A stretch of DNA of 8,584 bases from Methanobacteriota archaeon. GTDB taxonomy: Archaea > Hydrothermarchaeota > Hydrothermarchaeia > Hydrothermarchaeales > SZUA-236. Where the stretch lies: NCBI GenBank assembly GCA_003695745.1, contig RFHW01000091.1:1-8584 (forward strand), in the 5' to 3' direction. Below are positions 1 to 5,476 of this stretch, piece after piece. Under the pieces are notes generated by a model. It was not told the DNA's origin and did not search any database. It saw only the letters and a program-made list of their open reading frames with translations. Position numbers and translations under genes: made by a program. The stretch's first letter is position 1. Each line of letters begins with the position of its first letter.

Positions 1-1325
1 CCGGCGGCGACAGCCATCCGCTGATCTACATGCCCCTAACCCTCACAGGCTTTGCAGTGATCCAGAACGGCACAACCGGCGCGGTCATAGACAGCTATCA
101 GGTGGATGTCAACGTCACCGCCAACGCCACTGGAAACGCAACAGTAGGCATAGCAGCTCAGGTGTCACTCAATGCCTCTGACTTCAGCGTCCCGGCCATA
201 AACAGCTCAAACTCAGATGCCGATGAAGGGATAAAATACCTTAACATAACAAACACCACAAGCCTTGAAAACGTCACCATGATACGTATCGTGTTCTATT
301 ACGCAGATTTCGAGTTATCAGGCCTTGACGAGAAAACCATCTCATTCTACTACTGGGACAGCAACACCTCAACATGGCTCAACGCCATGAAATACGTGGG
401 CAAAAACCTGACCCCATCAGGGCCAACAGTCTACGATGCAGGCAGGAACACTGCAGAGAACTACGTCTACATCGTGGTGGACCACTTCTCCATCTACGGC
501 CTCGGCGCCAGCGTCTACGGCGGCGGGGGCAGCGTCTATGGCGGAGGCGGTCATGTTGCCCCGCAGATCGTGCCGCGGACAGGCATCGTCCGCATCACCA
601 GGCCCATGTACGTTGGCCTTGTCAGGCAGTTCAACTACTTTGACCGCAGGTTCTACAACGCGCCGCAGCCCCTCTGGGGAACGCTGGCATCCATCGGAGC
701 CTACTGGGCGCCTGTGGAGCAGGCAGAGGACCTCAACCCCATCACCCATCCCCATGACATCGAGGACCTCCTCGGCGATGTTTACAGGATCGCCTCGCAG
801 GCCGTCCTTGAGGAAAAGCCAGGTGGCGCTGGCACCGTCATCATCTCCCGGGGCGACCTTGGCGTGGACTCCATCGCCGCAACAGCCTATGCTGAGGTCC
901 ATCACATGCCCATCCTCCTTGTGGAGCCCGCCTCTATCCCGGCAGAGACGGCCGATGCCCTGCAGAGGCTTGGCGCGCGGTCCACGGTCATCATAGGCGG
1001 CCATGAGGCCGTTTCCGAGGAGCTTGTGCCACAGCTTCCCAACGCAACCCGCATCTGGGGCGCGGACCGCTACTGGACAGCCGTTCGCCTTGCAGAGGAG
1101 CTGACAAAGGAGGTGCATGTGGACACCGTGGTGGTGACAGACGGCCTCGATCCGGAGGGCACGGCCGTGATGGTGGCCTCCTACTACGACGCGCCCATAG
1201 TCTATGTGAAGGGTGATGAGGTGCCAGAGCCCACAAGGCAGTTCCTCCAGACACACAGCTTCAAGAAGGTCATCCTCGTCGAGGTCTCGGACACCGCGGC
1301 AGAGGAGATAAAAAGCATCATATAA
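1..1325 (+). CDS. Surface glycoprotein C-terminal part with PGF-pre-PGF-like domain and cell-wall-binding (CWB2) repeats; 5' partial
   Basis: The reading frame is open from base 3, before the first ATG at 30, and no signal peptide follows that ATG, so this is the C-terminal end of a longer exported protein. Numbering from the ATG at 30, residues 1-130 hold about eleven N-x-S/T sequons and look beta-rich. Residues about 65-160 resemble the archaeal PGF-pre-PGF extracellular domain (motifs FYYWDSNTSTW and VVDHFSIYGL). Next comes a glycine linker of two exact SVYGGGG repeats (161-174). Residues about 265-350 match a cell-wall-binding type 2 repeat, including VIIGG and GADRYWTAVRLAEE. Residues 364-431 look like a second, degenerate repeat. 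There is no C-terminal membrane helix or sorting signal, so retention probably relies on the CWB2 module or on missing upstream parts. CWB2 repeats bind envelope polymers in Firmicutes; the ligand in archaea is unknown to me. Domain naming is by motif only. Confidence 0.75.
   Translation, partial: GGDSHPLIYMPLTLTGFAVIQNGTTGAVIDSYQVDVNVTANATGNATVGIAAQVSLNASDFSVPAINSSNSDADEGIKYLNITNTTSLENVTMIRIVFYYADFELSGLDEKTISFYYWDSNTSTWLNAMKYVGKNLTPSGPTVYDAGRNTAENYVYIVVDHFSIYGLGASVYGGGGSVYGGGGHVAPQIVPRTGIVRITRPMYVGLVRQFNYFDRRFYNAPQPLWGTLASIGAYWAPVEQAEDLNPITHPHDIEDLLGDVYRIASQAVLEEKPGGAGTVIISRGDLGVDSIAATAYAEVHHMPILLVEPASIPAETADALQRLGARSTVIIGGHEAVSEELVPQLPNATRIWGADRYWTAVRLAEELTKEVHVDTVVVTDGLDPEGTAVMVASYYDAPIVYVKGDEVPEPTRQFLQTHSFKKVILVEVSDTAAEEIKSII
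510..551 (+). repeat. Tandem SVYGGGG linker repeat
   Basis: Two consecutive 21-nt units (510-530 and 531-551) encode SVYGGGG twice. They use different synonymous codons, which suggests the duplication is old or selected at protein level. They separate the glycosylated beta domain from the CWB2 part and probably act as a flexible spacer. Confidence 0.6.
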
Positions 1326-1338
1326 ACAACCCTTGTCC

Positions 1339-1343
1339 TTTTT
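1339..1343 (+). terminator. Oligo-T tract after the surface protein gene
   Basis: A pyrimidine-rich stretch ending in five T residues lies 14 nt after the TAA stop at 1323-1325. Archaeal RNA polymerase commonly terminates on short T tracts without a hairpin. It is short, so this is a modest call. Confidence 0.3.
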
Positions 1344-1366
1344 GAATGAAGCGGGGAGTGAAAACC

Positions 1367-1374
1367 CTTATTAG
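1367..1374 (+). promoter_or_regulatory. Probable TATA box for ipk-fni (leaderless start)
   Basis: CTTATTAG, preceded by the A-rich BRE-like sequence GAAAAC, is centred about 26 nt upstream of the ipk ATG at 1396. No Shine-Dalgarno sequence lies before that ATG. Together these point to transcription starting at or next to the ATG, giving a leaderless mRNA. The box is not a perfect consensus. Confidence 0.45.
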
Positions 1375-1395
1375 CCACCCCGTTGATTTAAGCCT

Positions 1396-2163
1396 ATGAT
1401 CATCCTTAAGCTGGGCGGGAGCGTTGTCACAGACAAGTCAAGGCCCTTTTCATTCAGGGAAGAGGTGGTGCGGCGGCTGGCAGAGGAGATAAGGGACAGC
1501 GACGTTGAGGGGCTTCTGATTGTCCACGGCGGCGGGGCCTTTGGACACCCCGTAGCCTCTGAATACGGCATCGAGGATGGTTTGAATGAGCCGGGCCAGC
1601 TCATGGGTGTTGCAAAGACGAGGGCTGCCATGGCCGAGCTGAACCAGCGGATTGTGGAGGTCCTTGTGGAGTGCGGCATACCGGCAGTTTCGATACAGAC
1701 CTCGGCGGTCTTTGAGTGCAGGGACAAAAGGATATACAGTGGGCGCATAGAGCCTGTCAGGGATTTTCTGGGCATCGGAGCGGTTCCGGTGCTCTATGGC
1801 GACGTGGTCGTTGACAGGAGCCTTGGCGTGTGCATACTCTCGGGCGACCAGATCGTGGCCTATCTGGCAGAGCGGCTCAAACCAGAGCAGGTCATCCTGG
1901 CCACAGACGTGGACGGGGTCCTGGATAAAAATGGAAGGGTCATTGAAAGGGTGAACGATGCGAACGCGCCCTCAGCCGTTGAAGCCTCTTTCGTTCCGGC
2001 AGGCGATGTGACAGGCGGGATGAAGGGAAAGATTGAGGAGCTTCTGGAGCTGGCGAAAAGAGGGGTTTCCTCTGTGATTGTGAACGCCCTCGTCGAAGAC
2101 CGGCTTAAGAATGCTTTATTAGGCAAGAAGACAATAGGAACACTGTTCGAGGTGAAACGTTGA
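1396..2163 (+). CDS. ipk: Isopentenyl phosphate kinase
   Basis: This 255-residue enzyme of the amino-acid-kinase fold phosphorylates isopentenyl phosphate to IPP with ATP, in the cytoplasm. It is the last kinase step of the archaeal mevalonate variant. Visible motifs are KLGGS at 5-9 (phosphate-binding), HGGGAFGHP at 44-52, whose second His (51) matches the catalytic His of characterised IPKs, LYGDVV at 133-138, SGDQI at 149-153, TDVDGV at 170-175 and DVTGGMKGK at 204-212. Length is normal for the family (about 250-260). The start is fixed because the first beta strand begins directly at MIILKLGGS. It overlaps fni by 4 nt, which indicates translational coupling. An upstream TATA-like box and the lack of a Shine-Dalgarno suggest leaderless initiation. 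Confidence 0.95.
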   Translation: MIILKLGGSVVTDKSRPFSFREEVVRRLAEEIRDSDVEGLLIVHGGGAFGHPVASEYGIEDGLNEPGQLMGVAKTRAAMAELNQRIVEVLVECGIPAVSIQTSAVFECRDKRIYSGRIEPVRDFLGIGAVPVLYGDVVVDRSLGVCILSGDQIVAYLAERLKPEQVILATDVDGVLDKNGRVIERVNDANAPSAVEASFVPAGDVTGGMKGKIEELLELAKRGVSSVIVNALVEDRLKNALLGKKTIGTLFEVKR

Positions 2164-3239
2164 TAGAGGATCGCAAGCTTGACCACATCAGCCTGTCCCT
2201 CAGCAAAGAGGTGGAAAGCGCCGTTGACACAGGGTTCAGGGACATCATACCCGTTCACAGGGCGCTGCCTGAGCAGAGCCTTGATGAGATCGACACCTCC
2301 ACATCCTTCTTTGGAAAGAAGCTGAAGGCGCCCCTCGTCATCGCAGGCATGACAGGCGGTCATGAAAAGGCCATGCGCATAAATGAAGCCCTTGCCACCG
2401 CCGCTCAGGAGGTGGGTGTTGCCATGGGTGTGGGCAGCCAGAGGGCTGCAATCGAGGACAGAGGGCTTGGAAAGACCTATTCCGTTGTGAGGGAGGCGGC
2501 GCCTGATGCGTTCCTGATCGCAAACCTCGGCGCCGTGCAGTTCGGAGCAGGAGGCTACACCATCGAGGAGGCTGAGAAGGCTGTGTCAATGATAGAGGCC
2601 GATGCCCTGGCCATACATCTGAACCCGCTCCATGAGGCTGTGCAGCCAGAGGGGGACAGGGACTTTCGGGGATGCCTTGAGGCTGTGGCCGCCTTGGAAG
2701 GGCTTTCAGTGCCCTGGATCGCAAAGGAGACCGGTGCAGGCATCTCAAGGACCGATGCAAAGGCCATTGAAAAGGCAGGGGCGGCCGGGATCGACGTGGG
2801 AGGCCTGGGCGGCACATCCTTTGCAGCCGTTGAATCATATCGGGAAGGCGCTGACAGGGAGCTTGCCCAGAGATTCCGTGACTGGGGGATACCCACGGCC
2901 GCATCCACAATAGAGGTTCTGGAGGCAACCTCCCTGCCCGTGATCTCCACGGGCGGGTTGCGGGACGGCGTGGACCTTGCCAAGGCGCTTGCCCTCGGTG
3001 CCGCGGCAGGCGGGATGGCGCTGCCCCTGTTGAAGGAGGCGGTGAAGGGCCCGGAGGCTGTGAAGAAAAAGCTCAGCCATATCATAGGTGAGCTGAAGAC
3101 GGCCATGTTCCTCATGGGCGCAGGCGACATCGACGGGCTGAGGAAAAGCGACCTCGTCATAATGGGACGGACGCGGGAATGGCTGGAGGCGCGGGGCATA
3201 GACCACAGGAGATATGCCAACAGGAACATTTATAAATGA
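2160..3239 (+). CDS. fni: Type 2 isopentenyl-diphosphate delta-isomerase (FMN-dependent)
   Basis: This 359-residue TIM-barrel flavoenzyme interconverts IPP and DMAPP and uses reduced FMN as an acid-base catalyst. Family motifs are RKLDHI at 5-10, GMTGG at 63-67, GSQR at 92-95, NLGAVQ at 122-127, HLNPLH at 153-158, KETGAGIS at 189-196, DVGGLGGTS at 212-220 and STGGLRDG at 263-270. The start is a TTG at 2160 overlapping the ipk stop as TTGA. GGTGA lies 4 nt upstream and RKLDHI follows at once, so no later start is credible. One anomaly is residue 158: it is His (codon CAT at 2631-2633), where the family's HxNxxQ motif has a nearly invariant active-site Gln (Gln160 in the Sulfolobus shibatae enzyme, from memory). 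All other motifs look intact. It is co-transcribed with ipk, and together they supply both C5 units for archaeal ether lipids. Confidence 0.95.
   Translation: MIEDRKLDHISLSLSKEVESAVDTGFRDIIPVHRALPEQSLDEIDTSTSFFGKKLKAPLVIAGMTGGHEKAMRINEALATAAQEVGVAMGVGSQRAAIEDRGLGKTYSVVREAAPDAFLIANLGAVQFGAGGYTIEEAEKAVSMIEADALAIHLNPLHEAVQPEGDRDFRGCLEAVAALEGLSVPWIAKETGAGISRTDAKAIEKAGAAGIDVGGLGGTSFAAVESYREGADRELAQRFRDWGIPTAASTIEVLEATSLPVISTGGLRDGVDLAKALALGAAAGGMALPLLKEAVKGPEAVKKKLSHIIGELKTAMFLMGAGDIDGLRKSDLVIMGRTREWLEARGIDHRRYANRNIYK
3229..3237 (+). promoter_or_regulatory. Consensus TATA box at the 3' end of fni, possible rnj promoter
   Basis: TTTATAAAT is a near-perfect archaeal box A embedded in the last codons of fni. 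It predicts a start site near 3259 and a leader of roughly 57 nt before the rnj ATG at 3316. It would let rnj be expressed apart from ipk-fni. A second AT-rich stretch (about 3293-3300) lies too close to the ATG for normal spacing. Confidence 0.4.
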
Positions 3240-3240
3240 G

Positions 3241-3259
3241 CACGTCCCAGGGGGGCGTG
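3241..3259 (+). other. GC-rich hairpin between fni and rnj
   Basis: CACGTCCC (3241-3248) pairs with GGGGCGTG (3252-3259) around a 3-nt loop, giving eight pairs with one G-T wobble. It starts one base after the fni stop. There is no following T tract, so it is not a bacterial-type terminator. It may protect or mark the fni mRNA 3' end or act in a readthrough transcript into rnj. Confidence 0.45.
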
Positions 3260-3315
3260 TAGAATGGGGGAGATGCATAACAGAACATAAACAAATTTAT
3301 CGGAGTTGATAATCT

Positions 3316-4632
3316 ATGGAGATAATTGCAATAGGCGGCTACAACGAGTTCGGCCGCAACATGACAGAGGTGAAGGTCGGCGATGAATCGGTCATCATCG
3401 ACATGGGGATAAAGCTGGACCGGGTCCTGATCCATGAGGACTCAGACCTGTCCACTATGGATTCAGATGAGCTTGTGAAGCGGGGGATCTTCCCTGACGA
3501 CCGCTTTGTACAGGGGCGGGTAAAGGCCATCATCATATCCCACGGCCATCTGGATCATCTGGGCGCTGTGACCAAGTTCACAGACAAATACGATGTGCCC
3601 ATATATGCAACGCCCTATACGGCTGAGCTCATAAAGGCGGAGAAAAGATATAACAGGGGTTTTAAAGGCGGCGAGCGTGTTGTCTCGGTCCAGCCCGGAG
3701 AGATCATAGAGGTGTCTCCCAACATCAAGTTAGAGTTCGTGGCAGTGACCCACAGCATCCTACACGCCTCTTTCGTGGCCCTTCACACGCCAGAAGGCGT
3801 CCTCATATATGCCAACGACTTCAAGTTCGATGACACACCGGTCCTTGGCGAGACAACGGACTATGACCGGCTCATGGAGCTCGGGCAGGAGGGGGTGAAG
3901 TGCCTCATCATCGAGAGCACCCGTGTCATGGAGGAGGAGAGAACACCCTCTGAGGATATAGCGCGAAAGCTCCTCTTTGACACCCTTTCAAAGGCAGATG
4001 AGGATTCCGGGCTCATAGTGACCACCTTCTCCTCACATCTGCAGCGGATACGAAGCATCCTCGATGTTGCGGAGCTGATAGGCCGAAGACCTGTGCTCCT
4101 GGGACGCAGCATGGCCAAATACTCTGGCATCGGCGAGAAGCTGGGCCTCATCAAGATGCCTAAAACCACCTCGGTATATGGCAGCCAAAAGGCTGTTGCA
4201 GGCATCCTGAAGAACATAAACAGCGAGGGGCGTGAGAACTATCTCATCATCGCAACAGGCCATCAGGGCGAGCAGGACGCCATCCTCTCGCGCATCGCAA
4301 ATCGGGAGTTCGACTTCAGGATCGGGAAGGACGATCAGGTGGCCTTCTCGGCAAATGTGATACCCAACCCCATGAACAGGGCGAACAGATACGTCCTTGA
4401 GACAAAGCTCAGGATACAGGGCGCAAGGATCATAAAGGGGCTTCATGTTTCAGGACATGCGGCGAGGGAGGACCACCGGTATCTCCTGCGTGTGCTGAAC
4501 CCTGAGAACATCGTTCCCTGCCACGGCGACCTCCTCATGCTCTCCTCATATGCGGAGCTTGCCGAGTCCATGGGCTACGAGCTCAACAAAGACCTCCATC
4601 TCATACGCAACGGCCAGAAGGTCGTTATCTAG
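3316..4632 (+). CDS. rnj: Archaeal ribonuclease J (beta-CASP metallo-beta-lactamase exonuclease)
   Basis: This 438-residue cytoplasmic nuclease of the beta-CASP family matches archaeal RNase J, a 5'-to-3' exoribonuclease in mRNA decay. Zinc ligands visible are HGHLDH at 76-81 (motif 2), His146 in VTHSI (motif 3) and Asp168 in ANDFKFD (motif 4). The beta-CASP region carries the acidic residue E200 in IIEST, HVSGH at 377-381 and PCHGD at 402-405 near the end. The N-terminal IGGYNEFGRNM is typical. It lacks the N-terminal KH domains of the archaeal CPSF-like nucleases, which separates it from aCPSF1. GGAG lies 10 nt before the ATG at 3316. It follows fni on the same strand, an arrangement seen in euryarchaeal isoprenoid clusters; in those, a prenyl transferase often comes next, but none is present here. 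Its 3' end overlaps the next minus-strand gene by 8 nt. Confidence 0.93.
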   Translation: MEIIAIGGYNEFGRNMTEVKVGDESVIIDMGIKLDRVLIHEDSDLSTMDSDELVKRGIFPDDRFVQGRVKAIIISHGHLDHLGAVTKFTDKYDVPIYATPYTAELIKAEKRYNRGFKGGERVVSVQPGEIIEVSPNIKLEFVAVTHSILHASFVALHTPEGVLIYANDFKFDDTPVLGETTDYDRLMELGQEGVKCLIIESTRVMEEERTPSEDIARKLLFDTLSKADEDSGLIVTTFSSHLQRIRSILDVAELIGRRPVLLGRSMAKYSGIGEKLGLIKMPKTTSVYGSQKAVAGILKNINSEGRENYLIIATGHQGEQDAILSRIANREFDFRIGKDDQVAFSANVIPNPMNRANRYVLETKLRIQGARIIKGLHVSGHAAREDHRYLLRVLNPENIVPCHGDLLMLSSYAELAESMGYELNKDLHLIRNGQKVVI

Positions 4633-5164
4633 AGGGGGCCTTTTCCCTATCCCTGACTGCGCCGCAGAAAGGGCAGAAGCTGCCCACAGAGGGTATCTCC
4701 CTGTTACAGGCAGGGCAGCGCTCGACCTCGAAGATGCGGGCCTGTCTGGGCCGGTGCAGCCCCAGCCCTTTGAGAATGCGGCGCAGGGCCTGTGAAAGGG
4801 CCTGATAGACCCTGCTTCCCCGCACCTTCTCCTCGCCCCTGCGGTAGAGGGAGGTCTGCTTCACACCCCTTTTAAAGAGCGATTTGAAGAGGATGTAGTG
4901 GAGCCTTGCGATGAAGCCGGCGGCAGCGGCGTAGAGGGCTGATATGATGGGCAGTGAGAGGACGAACCCTATGAGGAGTAGAAGGGCATGGACGGCACCG
5001 GCCAGGACCCCTCCCACATAGCCAGCTGCCAGCAGGAAGAGCGCAAGGATCTGCGCCGGACCTTTCTGAAAGGACTCGCCCCCCAGATAGAAGGCGGCTA
5101 TAAAGATCATCAGACCCACAGTGAACAGGGCCCTCCATGTCTTCTGCTCCACTGGCTTCACCAC
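4625..5164 (-). CDS. Small membrane protein with C-terminal zinc ribbon, function unknown
   Basis: This is a 179-residue protein I do not recognise. It has three hydrophobic segments, roughly 12-28, 38-58 and 60-87. A strongly basic stretch (about 94-143) follows, then a zinc-ribbon knuckle pair with Cys150, Cys153, Cys164 and Cys167 (CPAC and CPFC, ten residues apart). The basic stretch favours a cytoplasmic C-terminus by the positive-inside rule. The start is GTG at 5164 (a second GTG follows at once), and there is no ATG upstream before a stop. No Shine-Dalgarno is visible. A TATA box TTTAAATA at 5187-5194 is centred about 26 nt upstream, which fits leaderless initiation exactly at this GTG. 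It converges with rnj (8-nt overlap) and diverges from the Lrp-domain gene. The zinc ribbon could bind nucleic acid or protein; this is inference. Confidence 0.75.
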   Translation of the reverse strand: MVKPVEQKTWRALFTVGLMIFIAAFYLGGESFQKGPAQILALFLLAAGYVGGVLAGAVHALLLLIGFVLSLPIISALYAAAAGFIARLHYILFKSLFKRGVKQTSLYRRGEEKVRGSRVYQALSQALRRILKGLGLHRPRQARIFEVERCPACNREIPSVGSFCPFCGAVRDREKAPSR

Positions 5165-5185
5165 AGAGATGTATTTGAGGGCAAG

Positions 5186-5194
5186 ATATTTAAA
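5186..5194. promoter_or_regulatory. Palindromic TATA box in the divergent intergenic gap
   Basis: ATATTTAAA contains the self-complementary core TTTAAA (5189-5194) in the 44-nt gap between two divergent genes. On the minus strand it reads TTTAAATAT and is spaced about 26 nt from the GTG at 5164, ideal for a leaderless start. On the plus strand the predicted start site falls near 5216, downstream of the ATG at 5209 but before an in-frame ATG at 5224. It may therefore serve both genes or only the minus one. Confidence 0.5.
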
Positions 5195-5208
5195 GAGGAA
5201 GGTAGTCT

Positions 5209-5460
5209 ATGGGCTTGGTATCAATGGTCTCGGCAGTGTGCATGATAAACGTGGAGCTGGGCAGAGAGGTCCAGGTACGCAGAGAGCTCTCCATGTTCGA
5301 GGGGGTAAAGGAGCTGCTCCACCTCTTCGGGGAGTATGACTTCCTGGTGATCATCAAGGCCGATGACCTGAGACAGGTTAACTATATCGTTGACAAGATA
5401 AGGGAGATAGACGGGGTAACAGCGACAAAGACCATTATCGGTGCCGAGGAAGAGGAATAG
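5209..5460 (+). CDS. Stand-alone Lrp/AsnC effector-binding (RAM) domain protein
   Basis: This 83-residue protein consists only of the alpha-beta ligand-binding and oligomerisation domain of Lrp/AsnC regulators. It has no helix-turn-helix. Motifs are INVELGRE at about 13-20, GVKELLHLFGEYDFLV at about 32-47, KADDLRQVNYIVDKIREIDGV at about 50-70, and an acidic tail. Such proteins form dimers or octamers and bind amino acids in the family; DNA binding would need a partner. The ATG at 5209 has GGAAGG 6 nt upstream. The in-frame ATG at 5224 gives 78 residues, closer to the usual N-terminus of these proteins, and fits the TATA spacing better, so the start is undecided. The deacetylase begins 16 nt after its stop, so the two are probably co-transcribed. 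Confidence 0.88.
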   Translation: MGLVSMVSAVCMINVELGREVQVRRELSMFEGVKELLHLFGEYDFLVIIKADDLRQVNYIVDKIREIDGVTATKTIIGAEEEE

Positions 5461-5476
5461 ACCCTGATACCTGGCG

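Noticed and set aside
417..1256. Long open frame of 279 codons on the minus strand inside the surface protein gene
   Set aside because: It is rich in Cys, His and Gly with no domain sense. The plus-strand frame carries coherent CWB2 and surface-domain motifs. High GC at third positions explains the antisense opening.
2338..3229. Two overlapping minus-strand open frames (196 and 224 codons) inside fni
   Set aside because: Low-complexity Pro/Ser/Arg composition and full overlap with an unambiguous type 2 isomerase; no start signals.
3241..3259. Hairpin after fni as an intrinsic bacterial-type terminator
   Set aside because: No T run follows the stem and the host is archaeal, where hairpins are not the usual termination signal; kept only as a structured element.
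4550..4795. Small plus-strand open frame over the rnj/zinc-ribbon junction
   Set aside because: It lies out of frame within rnj and antisense to the zinc-ribbon gene, with no ribosome site or recognisable motif.
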